Below are positions 18,722 to 27,150 of a stretch of 64,000 bases of DNA, in pieces. The notes beneath the pieces were generated by a model. It did no database searches and had not been told where the DNA came from. It saw only the letters and a list, made by a program, of their open reading frames with translations. A program made the translations under genes and the position numbers. The DNA is taken from contig NZ_JAHTBK010000001.1 in NCBI RefSeq assembly GCF_020177575.1, positions 1,361,875 to 1,425,874 on the forward strand. The letters run 5' to 3'. The first letter of the stretch is position 1. Each line of letters starts with the position of its first letter. Source of the DNA: Hasllibacter sp. MH4015 (GTDB lineage: Bacteria; Pseudomonadota; Alphaproteobacteria; Rhodobacterales; Rhodobacteraceae).

Positions 18722-18750
18722 CAATTAAGTTGCACAAAGCGTTGGATCAA
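18722..18750 (-). promoter_or_regulatory. Putative sigma70-like promoter of the sRNA candidate
   Basis: On the minus strand TTGATC (18745-18750) and TAATTG (18722-18727) are separated by 17 bases, the optimal spacing. It lies downstream of the lysR stop and upstream of the terminator, with no coding sequence needing it other than the possible acetyltransferase. Confidence 0.5.
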
Positions 18751-18832
18751 GGCAAATCGCGCCTTCAGACCGCAATGCTGGTATGTCTGTGGCGCATAGC
18801 ACACAGACTTAGTAGGGCGTTTCGGCGGCGAT

Positions 18833-19747
18833 TCAGGTGTCGGGGCTGGCCTCCACCTCCCGTTGGCGGCGGCGATAGGCGATCACTTCTTCGGTGACGA
18901 AATCGCGAAAGACCTCGATCCGGCGGGATTGGCGCAATTCCTCCGGGTAGGCGAGGAAGACAGGCACTTCGGCGGATTCGACCTCCGGCAAGACGCGGAC
19001 GAGGTCGGGGAAATCCTGAGTCAGGTAATCGGGCAGCACGCCGATGCCGAGGTCGTGGATCACCGCCTGAAGGACGCCGAAATAATTGTTCACCGACAGG
19101 GTGGAGCCGACATCGTAGCTCATCAATTCGCGCACCAGGATCGCGCCCGCGCTGACCTGCGCGGCGGAGGCATTTTGGGAAATCAGCCGATGGCGGCCCA
19201 GATCCTCCACGCTTTCGGGCGTGCCGTTCTTCTCCAGGTACGAGGGCGTTGCGTAGAGGCGCATGTTGATGGTCATCAGGCGACGGCGGATCAGGTCCGC
19301 CTGCGACGGCTCCTTCATCCGGATGGCGACATCGGCCTCTCGCATGGGCAGGTCGAGCAGCCGTTCCTCCAGCATCAGGTCGATCTTGAGATCGGGGTAC
19401 TTGTCGTAGAGCGCAGGCAGGCGCGGGGCCAGCCAGAGGGAGCCGAATCCGATCGTGGTGGTCACGCGCAGCTCACCAAACACCTCCTCCTCGCTGTCGC
19501 GGATGCGGGCGGCGGCGGCGTCGAGCCGTTTGGACATGGCGCGGGTGGCATCGAACAGCAATTCACCCTGCTCGGTGAGGATCAGGCCGCGCGCATGGCG
19601 GTGGAAGAGCGTCGTGTCGAGGCCTTCCTCCAGCGCCCGGATCTGGCGGGAGACGGCCGATTGCGACAGGTGCAGGGTGTCACCGGCATGGGTCAACGAC
19701 CCGGCCGAGGCCACCGCATGAAAGATGCGCAACTTGTCCCAATCCAT
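18833..19747 (-). CDS. LysR family transcriptional regulator
   Basis: A 304-residue regulator. The winged helix-turn-helix is at residues 1-60 (LRIFHAVASAGSLTHAGDTL, then LSQSAVSRQIRALEEGL), followed by the effector domain with FGELRVTTTIGFGSLWLAPR near 93-112 and GIGVLPDYL near 240. The ATG at 19747 matches the usual LysR N-terminus; an upstream ATG at 19861 would add 38 unlikely residues. It faces away from the EamA gene only by tandem orientation (100 bases apart), so its target is not clear from context. Confidence 0.92.
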   Translation of the reverse strand: MDWDKLRIFHAVASAGSLTHAGDTLHLSQSAVSRQIRALEEGLDTTLFHRHARGLILTEQGELLFDATRAMSKRLDAAAARIRDSEEEVFGELRVTTTIGFGSLWLAPRLPALYDKYPDLKIDLMLEERLLDLPMREADVAIRMKEPSQADLIRRRLMTINMRLYATPSYLEKNGTPESVEDLGRHRLISQNASAAQVSAGAILVRELMSYDVGSTLSVNNYFGVLQAVIHDLGIGVLPDYLTQDFPDLVRVLPEVESAEVPVFLAYPEELRQSRRIEVFRDFVTEEVIAYRRRQREVEASPDT

Positions 19748-19847
19748 GATGTCACCCGTTCGGCCCCGTGCGTGGCGCAACCTAGGTATGGCAGCCGCCC
19801 CTTGCAAAGGGTTTCTCGGCCGGAGGCGGGGCGGCGCCCGCAACCGC

Positions 19848-20699
19848 TCAGCTGGTCGCAAGGATGGATACGCCCGCCAGGATCACCACGGCCCATCCCA
19901 TCCGGCGCGCCAATTGTCCCTCGCCGAGGAGGACGGAGCCCAGAAGCACCGCGATCAGGACGGAGACTTCGCGCAAGGGCGCCACGTAGATCACCGGGGT
20001 GAAGGTCAGGGCATAGAGCACCAGGATATAAGCCCCGGAATTCAGGACGGCGATGGCCATCACCTCCCACCGGTGATCGTGCCAGAGCGTCTGGACCTTG
20101 TCCCACCGCCGTCGCGCGTAGGGGTAGAGAAGGACTGAGCGCCCGATGGCAGAGGCGTAATCCATCAAGACGGGCGGGATCAGTAGGACGGACACACCCC
20201 ACGCGTCCCAGACCGTGTAGGCCCCGATCAGCGTGCCGACGGCCAATCCGTAAAGGAGCGATTTCACCGGACGCGCCGATCCCTCCGGCCCGCCGGTCAG
20301 CATCATGACGCCGAAGACGATGATTGCGCCGCCGAGCGCGGCTTGCGCCGGCAGCGCCTGACCCAGCAGCAGAAGCGCCAGGAGCGAGGACAGGACGGGC
20401 CCCGTCGCCCGCGCGGTGGGATAGATGACCGACAGATCGCCCACGCGGTAGCCCGCTTGCAGCAGCAAGAAGTAGCCCAGATGCAGGATCGCGGTGCCGA
20501 GGAGGGCGAGGACGGCAGGGCCGCTCCACCCCTCGAAGGTTACCGCGAGGCAAAGGGCGAAGGGGCCGTAGACCGGAAGCGACAGCGCGGCGAAGAGCCA
20601 AAGCAGCTCCGGCCCGCCATTGAGGCGCTTGACGAGGAAATTCCAGGTGGCATGGGCGAATGCCGCCGCGAGGACGAGGGAAAAGCCGAGAATTGTCAT
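19848..20699 (-). CDS. EamA/DMT superfamily transporter
   Basis: A 283-residue inner-membrane protein with about ten hydrophobic segments, the layout of drug/metabolite exporters with two EamA repeats. FAHATWNFLVKRLNGGPEL near residues 14-32 and YPTARATGPVLSSLLALLLL near 90-109 are typical. I chose the ATG at 20699, where the first membrane segment starts. Substrate unknown. It lies ahead of lysR on the same strand and diverges from the indolepyruvate oxidoreductase gene. Confidence 0.88.
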   Translation of the reverse strand: MTILGFSLVLAAAFAHATWNFLVKRLNGGPELLWLFAALSLPVYGPFALCLAVTFEGWSGPAVLALLGTAILHLGYFLLLQAGYRVGDLSVIYPTARATGPVLSSLLALLLLGQALPAQAALGGAIIVFGVMMLTGGPEGSARPVKSLLYGLAVGTLIGAYTVWDAWGVSVLLIPPVLMDYASAIGRSVLLYPYARRRWDKVQTLWHDHRWEVMAIAVLNSGAYILVLYALTFTPVIYVAPLREVSVLIAVLLGSVLLGEGQLARRMGWAVVILAGVSILATS

Positions 20700-20926
20700 G
20701 GAGCGGGCCCTTTCGGGATTGGGGGTCATCAGGCACGGCAAAGCCGCGCCCATGCCATCCCCCCTGGTCTTGTCATCCCTTAAGGTGTCCGCCGATGCAT
20801 CGGCTACCGTGGCGCTCGGTCCAGGCCCGGATTGACCGGCGGAACCCTAGCCACACATGGATGGGCAGAGCGATCCTAGGCCCGTCCGGCGGCCGATGGC
20901 AATGATGTGAGATTGTTTTTCTAGAC

Positions 20927-20945
20927 AGGTCAGGAAGTTTGACCT
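20927..20945. promoter_or_regulatory. Inverted repeat, putative operator ahead of the indolepyruvate oxidoreductase gene
   Basis: AGGTCA-N7-TGACCT is a perfect inverted repeat of two 6-base arms in the divergent intergenic region, 46 bases before the ATG at 20991. Its spacing fits a dimeric regulator on one face of the helix. No cognate regulator gene is adjacent, unless it is the nearby LysR. Confidence 0.4.
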
Positions 20946-20990
20946 ATTGTTGCGGTGATTTTCGACACCAAGCAGCACGGGAGGTCCCTG

Positions 20991-23900
20991 ATGGGAGTGC
21001 AGCAGGTCTCGCTCAGCGACAAATTCGACCTTGAGAAATCCCCGGTTCTTCTGAACGGCACCCAGGCGCTGGTGCGCCTGATGCTGATGCAAAAGGAACG
21101 CGACCGGCAGGCGGGCCTGAACACGGGCGGCTTCGTGTCGGGCTATCGCGGATCGCCCCTTGGCGCGGTGGATTTGCAGATGGCACGCGCGAAAAAGACG
21201 CTGGAGGCCAATGACATCCTGTTCCGCCCGGGCCTGAACGAGGACCTGGCCGCGACCGCCCATTGGGGCACGCAACAGGCGGAGTTGCGCGGCGAGGGGA
21301 CCCGCGATGGCGTCTTCGGCTTGTGGTACGGAAAAGGGCCGGGCGTGGACCGGTCGGGCGACGTGATGCGCCACGCCAATATGGCCGGCACGTCGAAACA
21401 TGGCGGTGTCCTGATGGCCATGGGCGACGACCATACCGGCGAATCCTCCACCGTCTGCCACCAAAGCGATTGGGCGCTTGTCGATGTGCATATGCCCGTG
21501 CTCAGCCCCGCGGGTGTGCAGGAAATCCTCGATTACGGGATCTACGGCTACGCGCTCAGTCGCTTTGCGGGCGTCTGGGTCGGCCTGAAATGCGTCAAGG
21601 AAAACGTGGAGGCGACAGGGGTGGTCGATGGCCGCCCGGATCGGCTCAGCTTCGTGGAGCCGGATTTCAACATGCCGCCGGGCGGGCTGAACATCCGCCT
21701 GGGCGATCACTGGATCGGGCAGGAAGAGCGGCTGCTGGAACACAAGAGATGGGCGGCGGAGGCGTTTTCCCACGCCAACAAGATGGACAAGCGGATGCTC
21801 GGCAAGCCGGGCGCGAAGATCGGCTTCGTGGCGGCGGGCAAGAACTGGCTGGACCTCGTGTCGTCCCTGTCCTCCCTGGGCATCGACGGGGCGGAGGCCG
21901 AACGGCTGGGGATCACCACTTACAAGGTCGGGCAGACCTGGCCGCTTGACATGAAGGGATTCCACGATTGGGCCGAAGGCCTCGAATTGATCGTGGTGGT
22001 CGAGGAAAAGCGCAAGCTGATCGAGGTGCAGGTCAAAGAGGCGATCTTCGACGACCGGCAGGGGCGGCGCGTCTATGGCTACAAGGACGGCAAGGGGGAG
22101 GTTCTGTTCCCCCAGCACTACGCGCTGGACCCCGCCGACATCGCCATCAAGATCGGCGATATCCTGATCGAGGAAGGGTGCGGAACCGACCGGATGCGGG
22201 CGGGCATGGCACGGGTGGAGGAGTCCAAGCGCGCCACCAACGCGCCCGATCTGGCCGTTCGCACGCCGTGGTTCTGTTCGGGATGTCCGCATAATTCGTC
22301 GACCAAGGTGCCGAAGGGCTCGCGCGCGGGCGCGGGCATCGGCTGCCACTTCATGGCGAAATGGATGGATCGGGAGACGGAGGCGTTCACCCATATGGGC
22401 GCGGAAGGCGCAAACTGGATCGGCGAGAGCCTGTTTTCGACCCGCGATCACATGTTCCAGAACTTGGGCGAAGGGACCTACAACCATTCCGGCATCCTGG
22501 CGATCCGGGCGGCTTTGGCCGCTGGCACCAACATCACCTACAAGATCCTGTTCAACGATGCCGTGGCCATGACCGGCGGTCAGCATAACGAGGGTGATCT
22601 GGACCCGGCGCGCATCGCCTACGAGATCAAGGCGATGGGTGTGGAGCATATCGCGCTGGTCTACGACCCCAAGGAAGAGATTGATTTCAGCGCCTTCCCG
22701 AGCGGATTGCAGCGCCACGAGCGCGACGACCTGATGAAGGTCCAGATGGAATTCGCCAAGATCAAGGGCGTCAGCGCCATCATCTATGTCCAGACCTGCG
22801 CGGCGGAGAAGCGGCGGCGGCGCAAGCGCGGCACGTTCCCCGATATCGACAAGCGCGTCTTCATCAACACCGATGTCTGCGAGGGGTGCGGCGATTGCGG
22901 GGTGCAGTCGAATTGCGTCTCCATCGTGCCGGTGGACACGGAACTGGGCCGCAAGCGCGCCATCGACCAATCCACCTGCAACAAGGATTTTTCCTGCGTG
23001 AAAGGGTTCTGTCCGTCATTCGTGACCCTGGAGGGCGCGGTGATCCGGAAGGAGGCCACGGCCTCGGTCGATCTGGAGGGTCTGCCGGTGCCGGTGCTGC
23101 CGAAGATCGACGGCACGCACAACGTGTTGGTCACGGGTGTGGGCGGCACGGGCGTGGTGACGATTGGCGCCGTGATGGCGCAGGCCGCGCAGCTTGACGG
23201 CATGGGCGCGGGGATGATCGAGATGGCGGGGCTGGCCCAAAAGGGCGGCGCGGTGTGGATTCACCTGCGGCTTGCCGAAAAGCCCGGCGACATCGCCGCG
23301 ATCCGCATCGGCGCGGGGGAGGCGGACACGGTGATCGGGGGTGATCTGGTCGTCACGGGCGGGGCGAAGACCCTTGGCCTGATGACAACGGGCCGGACTG
23401 GTGCTGCGGTCAATTCCCACGAGATCATTACCGGGGACTTCACGCTCAACACCGAATTCACCATTCCGGGCAACGACTTGGAGGTCGCCCTTCAAGCGCG
23501 CCTGAGAGAGAATCTGGCGCTGTTCGATGCCACGGAATTGTCGCGGGTCCTGCTGGGGGATTCGATCTTTTCCAACATGATGACCTTCGGCGCGGCGTGG
23601 CAGATGGGGTTCGTTCCGCTGTCCCACGAGGCGATCCGGGGCGCGATCGAGATGAATGGGGCGGCGGTGGAGGCCAACAAGCAAGCCTTCGAGATGGGCC
23701 GGTGGGCGGTTGCGAACCCGGAGGAGGCCGCGCGGTTGACGACGTCGAACGTGGTGGAAAAGCCCAAGACGCTGGAGGAGAAGATTGCCTTCCGAGAGGC
23801 GCATCTGGTCGCCTACCAGGGCAAGCGGCTGGCCACGCGCTACCGCAAGCTGGTGGATGGGATCGAGGATCCGCGCCTGAAGGAAGCGGTCGCCAAAGGC

Positions 23901-24395
23901 TATCACAAGCTTCTGTCCTACAAGGATGAATACGAGGTCGCACGCCTGCACCTGGAGACGGAGGCCAAGGCGCGGGAGACCTTCGGCGGCGATTTCAAGA
24001 TGACCTATCACCTGGCCCCGCCGCTCCTGCCGGGCAAGGACGGCAATGGCCGGCCGAAGAAGCGGGAATTCGGGCGCTGGATCAACGGCGCCTACAAGGT
24101 GCTGGCCCGGATGAAGGGCTTGCGCGGTACGCTTCTTGATCCGTTCGGATATTCGGCGGAGCGTCGGATGGAGCGGGACCTGATTCGCGAATACGAAAGC
24201 GACATGACCCTGTGGCTGCCGGATCTGACGCCGGAGCGGATGGACGCCATGGTGGCGCTGGCTGAATTACCGTTGCAGATCAAGGGGTTCGGTCCGGTGA
24301 AGGAAAAAAATGCCGCCAAGGCGGCGAAGCAACGGGCGGATTTGCTGGCGGTGTTGGTGGCCGGTGGCACGTCGATGGACCGCGCGGCGGAGTAG
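20991..24395 (+). CDS. Indolepyruvate ferredoxin oxidoreductase, single-chain
   Basis: A 1134-residue cytoplasmic enzyme that oxidatively decarboxylates aryl (and possibly branched-chain) 2-oxo acids to acyl-CoA using thiamine diphosphate and Fe-S clusters. Domains in order: pyrimidine-binding part from the N-terminus (FVSGYRGSPLGAVD near residue 46); thiamine diphosphate part with CSGCPHNSSTK near 428; ferredoxin-like cluster segment CEGCGDCGVQSNC near 630 and a second Cys group CNKDFSCVKGFC near 662; gamma domain with VTGVGGTGVVTIG near 711; and a C-terminal extension of the alphaproteobacterial long form. A GGGAGG site supports the ATG at 20991. It is a fusion of IorA, IorB and a ferredoxin segment. 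Confidence 0.93.
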   Translation: MGVQQVSLSDKFDLEKSPVLLNGTQALVRLMLMQKERDRQAGLNTGGFVSGYRGSPLGAVDLQMARAKKTLEANDILFRPGLNEDLAATAHWGTQQAELRGEGTRDGVFGLWYGKGPGVDRSGDVMRHANMAGTSKHGGVLMAMGDDHTGESSTVCHQSDWALVDVHMPVLSPAGVQEILDYGIYGYALSRFAGVWVGLKCVKENVEATGVVDGRPDRLSFVEPDFNMPPGGLNIRLGDHWIGQEERLLEHKRWAAEAFSHANKMDKRMLGKPGAKIGFVAAGKNWLDLVSSLSSLGIDGAEAERLGITTYKVGQTWPLDMKGFHDWAEGLELIVVVEEKRKLIEVQVKEAIFDDRQGRRVYGYKDGKGEVLFPQHYALDPADIAIKIGDILIEEGCGTDRMRAGMARVEESKRATNAPDLAVRTPWFCSGCPHNSSTKVPKGSRAGAGIGCHFMAKWMDRETEAFTHMGAEGANWIGESLFSTRDHMFQNLGEGTYNHSGILAIRAALAAGTNITYKILFNDAVAMTGGQHNEGDLDPARIAYEIKAMGVEHIALVYDPKEEIDFSAFPSGLQRHERDDLMKVQMEFAKIKGVSAIIYVQTCAAEKRRRRKRGTFPDIDKRVFINTDVCEGCGDCGVQSNCVSIVPVDTELGRKRAIDQSTCNKDFSCVKGFCPSFVTLEGAVIRKEATASVDLEGLPVPVLPKIDGTHNVLVTGVGGTGVVTIGAVMAQAAQLDGMGAGMIEMAGLAQKGGAVWIHLRLAEKPGDIAAIRIGAGEADTVIGGDLVVTGGAKTLGLMTTGRTGAAVNSHEIITGDFTLNTEFTIPGNDLEVALQARLRENLALFDATELSRVLLGDSIFSNMMTFGAAWQMGFVPLSHEAIRGAIEMNGAAVEANKQAFEMGRWAVANPEEAARLTTSNVVEKPKTLEEKIAFREAHLVAYQGKRLATRYRKLVDGIEDPRLKEAVAKGYHKLLSYKDEYEVARLHLETEAKARETFGGDFKMTYHLAPPLLPGKDGNGRPKKREFGRWINGAYKVLARMKGLRGTLLDPFGYSAERRMERDLIREYESDMTLWLPDLTPERMDAMVALAELPLQIKGFGPVKEKNAAKAAKQRADLLAVLVAGGTSMDRAAE

Positions 24396-24551
24396 GGTCG
24401 AAATTGTCCTTCGCATGGCGCTAGGGTTTCGTGCGCGGCGCGAGCGTATCCACGTGACCGCGGTTGGCATCGTCGCGCCGCCCGTGGCACGCGGCCTTCC
24501 CCATGTCGGCCCATTGCGCTAGGGCGGGATCGGTCTGGAACGGAGCCGTCG

Positions 24552-25376
24552 ATGCCTGAACTTTCTGATCTGTTGCCGATGCTGCTTCTGATCCTCGTGA
24601 TCGGGGCCATGGCCGGTGTGATCGCGGGGCTTCTGGGTGTCGGTGGCGGCATCGTGCTGGTCCCTGCCTTCTTCTTTGCATTCGAAGGTCTGGGCTACGG
24701 CACCGAAGGGTTGATGCAGATCTGCCTTGCCACATCACTTGCCACTATCGTGGTGACGTCCATCCGGTCCGTGCTGGGGCACAACAAGAAGGGGGCCGTG
24801 GATTGGGCCATATTGCGGGCCTGGGGTCCGGGGATCGCGATCGGCGCGGGCCTTGGCGTCGTGGCGGCCAGCGGGCTGCGCAACGAGGTGTTGATGGGCA
24901 TTTTCGGCGTGCTTGGCCTTGCTGTCGGGCTTTACATGGCGTTCGGGCGCAGCGAATGGCGGTTGGGCGACGCGATGCCGGGAGCGATTGGAACTGCCGT
25001 GACGTCGCCGGTTCTCGGCTTCCTGTCGGTCCTGATGGGTATCGGCGGCGGGTCCTTCGGGGTGCCGTTGATGACGCTTTACAACCAGCCGATCCACCGC
25101 GCGGTGGCCACGGCGGCGGGCTTTGGCGTGATTATCGCGGTTCCGGCGGTCATCGGGTTTCTGCTGACGAGTGGCACGGGCGCGAACCGGCCGCCCTTTA
25201 CCGTCGGTCAGGTCAATCTGGTGGCCTTCGCCATCGTCGTGGCAATGACGCTGATCACGACACCCATCGGGGTGCGGCTGGCCCATGCGATGGACCCCAA
25301 ACCGCTCAAGCGCGTGTTCGCGCTGTTCATCGCAGTGATGGCGGCGAACATGTTGCGTCGGGCTTTCGGGTTGTGA
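24552..25376 (+). CDS. TauE/SafE family membrane transporter
   Basis: A 274-residue inner-membrane protein with about eight hydrophobic segments in two halves. GVIAGLLGVGGGIVLVPAFF (about residues 22-41) and VLMGIGGGSFGVPLMTLYNQ (about 160-179) are the two repeat motifs of the family. TauE/SafE proteins are linked to export of sulfite or organosulfur anions, but many members have no known substrate. Its stop overlaps the GTG of the next gene, so it is coupled to a PhyH-like oxygenase. Confidence 0.88.
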   Translation: MPELSDLLPMLLLILVIGAMAGVIAGLLGVGGGIVLVPAFFFAFEGLGYGTEGLMQICLATSLATIVVTSIRSVLGHNKKGAVDWAILRAWGPGIAIGAGLGVVAASGLRNEVLMGIFGVLGLAVGLYMAFGRSEWRLGDAMPGAIGTAVTSPVLGFLSVLMGIGGGSFGVPLMTLYNQPIHRAVATAAGFGVIIAVPAVIGFLLTSGTGANRPPFTVGQVNLVAFAIVVAMTLITTPIGVRLAHAMDPKPLKRVFALFIAVMAANMLRRAFGL

Positions 25377-26152
25377 ACTGGCAAGCGGTCGGTTTTCAGG
25401 TTTTCCCGCCCGAAGCAGCGGTGGAGGATTGGGCGGCCTCGGTGCGCGACGCGGCCCTTGCCGCCGCTGCTGATCACGCCGCGCGCGAGGAATGGCTGCG
25501 CCACGGCGGAACGTGGTTCGTGGGCGTCGACGCGCTACCCAACGGGCCGGATGGCCGGGTGGGGGACGGCCCAGCGCTTGGCGGCGCCGCGTTTGACACG
25601 GCGATCGGGGCGACCGGTGTCTCCCGCCTGCATCGCGCCCAGATCTCCGTCACCTATCCCGGCTATCCCCGTCGTGACGCCGATGAAAGTGAGGCCGCGC
25701 ATCGGTTTCGCAGGAGGCGCGATGGGGCGCATCTGGATGGGCTCTTGGCGGAAGGCCCGCAGAGGCGGCGCCATCTGCGCGAGGCCCATGCCTGGATCCT
25801 CGGCATCGCGCTGACGGCGGCGGAGGCGGGCGCGGCCCCCCTGGTGGTGTGGGAAGGGAGCCACCACGTAATCCGGCGCAGCTTCGAGGCGGCATTCGCA
25901 CGAATTCCAGCGCACGACTGGGGCGACGTGGACGTGACGGAGACCTACAAGGCCGCACGGGCGCAGGTCTTCGCCCATTGCAAACGGGTCGAGGTGCCAT
26001 TGGCCGTGGGCGAGACGGTGTTGTTGCACCGCATGGCGATCCACGGCGTGGCCCCCTGGGCCGAGGGCGCGCGCGCGGCACCGGAGGGACGGGTCATCGC
26101 CTATTTCCGCCCGTGTTTCGCGACGCCAGAGGCATGGCTCACGCTGCCCTGA
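25373..26152 (+). CDS. PhyH-like Fe(II)/2-oxoglutarate oxygenase family protein
   Basis: A 259-residue protein. Candidate metal ligands are HLD (GAHLDG, about residue 115) and a distal His in HGVAPW (about residue 222), followed by RVIAYFRP with the Arg that would bind 2-oxoglutarate. This HxD...H...R order matches the phytanoyl-CoA-dioxygenase-like family. The start is a GTG at 25373 overlapping the upstream TGA (GTGA), with no plausible ATG. Substrate unknown. Its stop is 3 bases from the stop of a convergent DUF2945 gene. Confidence 0.72.
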   Translation: MNWQAVGFQVFPPEAAVEDWAASVRDAALAAAADHAAREEWLRHGGTWFVGVDALPNGPDGRVGDGPALGGAAFDTAIGATGVSRLHRAQISVTYPGYPRRDADESEAAHRFRRRRDGAHLDGLLAEGPQRRRHLREAHAWILGIALTAAEAGAAPLVVWEGSHHVIRRSFEAAFARIPAHDWGDVDVTETYKAARAQVFAHCKRVEVPLAVGETVLLHRMAIHGVAPWAEGARAAPEGRVIAYFRPCFATPEAWLTLP

Positions 26153-26155
26153 TCC

Positions 26156-26371
26156 TCAGGCCTTGCGGACCTCCGAGGCCAGCTTGAGGACGCCGTCGCC
26201 GTCATCTTGCTCGATATAGAGCGCCGGGTCGTCGTCTGAGCCGTCGCGCGTCACCTCACTGCCTTGCAGCTTGCGGGTAATTTTCTGGGTATAGGTTTTC
26301 TCGACCGTGCCCTTGGCGGTGCCGTTGCCCCAATCCCATTCCACTTTGTCACCTTGGCTGTAGCTGGCCAT
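26156..26371 (-). CDS. DUF2945 (hypervirulence-associated TUDOR-like) protein
   Basis: A 70-residue protein starting MASYSQGDKVEWDWGNGTAK, a motif that marks the DUF2945 family, small SH3/TUDOR-like proteins of unknown function. The ATG at 26371 has GGAGG ahead of it and removes 12 non-family residues of the longer frame. Acidic residues cluster in the second half. Ends next to the convergent oxygenase gene. Confidence 0.85.
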   Translation of the reverse strand: MASYSQGDKVEWDWGNGTAKGTVEKTYTQKITRKLQGSEVTRDGSDDDPALYIEQDDGDGVLKLASEVRKA

Positions 26372-26431
26372 TTCGATCCTCCGAATGTCGTGATGTCGAA
26401 GCAGCAACCGATTGGGGGCCGTACGGTTCCC

Positions 26432-26668
26432 TCAGCTGTCGCGGGCCAGGCGCGCGGCGCGTCCACCCCGGCGCTTGTGCAATTGCGCGCGGCGGGCGGG
26501 CAGGGCGTCCATGATGGCGCGTCGCGCCTCCCGCGTCATGCGGCCCCATTGGGTGATTTCGTCGATGGAGCGCAGGCAGCCGGTGCAGATACGGGCCTCC
26601 GGATGGACGACGCAGATCTTCACGCAGGGGCTTTCGATCTCCTCCCGTGTCCAGATGTCATCCGTCAT
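26432..26668 (-). CDS. DUF1289 domain protein
   Basis: A 78-residue protein with the DUF1289 signature ESPCVKICVVHPEARICTGC (residues 12-31), four cysteines in C-x4-C-x9-C-x2-C spacing, followed by LRSIDEITQW and a basic C-terminus. The cysteines may bind a metal or Fe-S cluster; this is inference. The start overlaps the ruvX stop by 4 bases, so it is probably co-expressed with ruvX. Confidence 0.88.
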   Translation of the reverse strand: MTDDIWTREEIESPCVKICVVHPEARICTGCLRSIDEITQWGRMTREARRAIMDALPARRAQLHKRRGGRAARLARDS

Positions 26669-27150
26669 GTGCCGCTCCTGAGATGGCGCAACCGATCAAG
26701 TGCCCCTTGCAGGATATAGCCCGCGGCGACGGCGTCGATCACCTCTGCGCGACGCTTGCGGGTCGTATCCGCCGCCAACAGTGCCTTTTCTGCCGCAACG
26801 GTGCTCAGCCGTTCGTCCCAGAAGCCAAGGGGCAGGTCCGCGAAATCGGGACGCCGGGCGAGGTTCTGGGCGAACGCCCGCGTGGCCTGAGCACGGGGGC
26901 CTTCGGAGCCGTCCATGTTGCGGGGCAGCCCGAGGATCAGACCGCCGATGTCGTGATGACGGACCAGGTCGGCCAGCCGGTCGGCATCAAGGGTGAATTT
27001 GCGGCGCTTGACGGTTTCAAGGGCGGTGGCGGAGTTCAGGAGCCGGTCGGAGAGGGCCACGCCGATGGTCTTGGTGCCGAGATCGAGCCCGAGAAGCGCA
27101 CGCATCGGCGGCAGCGTCGACGCAAATTCATCGAGGTCGGGGAAGATCAC
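26665..27150 (-). CDS. ruvX: Putative Holliday junction resolvase RuvX (YqgF)
   Basis: A 161-residue RNase H-like protein. LLGLDLGTKTIGVALSD near residues 19-35 holds the first catalytic Asp, VHHDIGGLILGLPRNMDGSE-like sequence near 64-82 the middle strand, and FWDERLSTVAAEKAL near 109 the catalytic Glu. Family members process pre-16S rRNA ends or resolve recombination junctions. A start at the second Met (residue 16) is also possible. It overlaps ccmI and the DUF1289 gene by 4 bases each. Confidence 0.92.
   Translation of the reverse strand: MIFPDLDEFASTLPPMRALLGLDLGTKTIGVALSDRLLNSATALETVKRRKFTLDADRLADLVRHHDIGGLILGLPRNMDGSEGPRAQATRAFAQNLARRPDFADLPLGFWDERLSTVAAEKALLAADTTRKRRAEVIDAVAAGYILQGALDRLRHLRSGT

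Noticed and set aside
18618-18737. N-terminal extension of the acetyltransferase gene to the ATG at 18737
   Set aside because: The stretch contains a promoter, a C/U-rich segment and a strong terminator hairpin with eight T, and has no similarity to the acetyltransferase fold.
20847-22970. 707-codon minus-strand frame over the indolepyruvate oxidoreductase
   Set aside because: Antisense shadow of a clear enzyme gene, no ribosome binding site and no family features.
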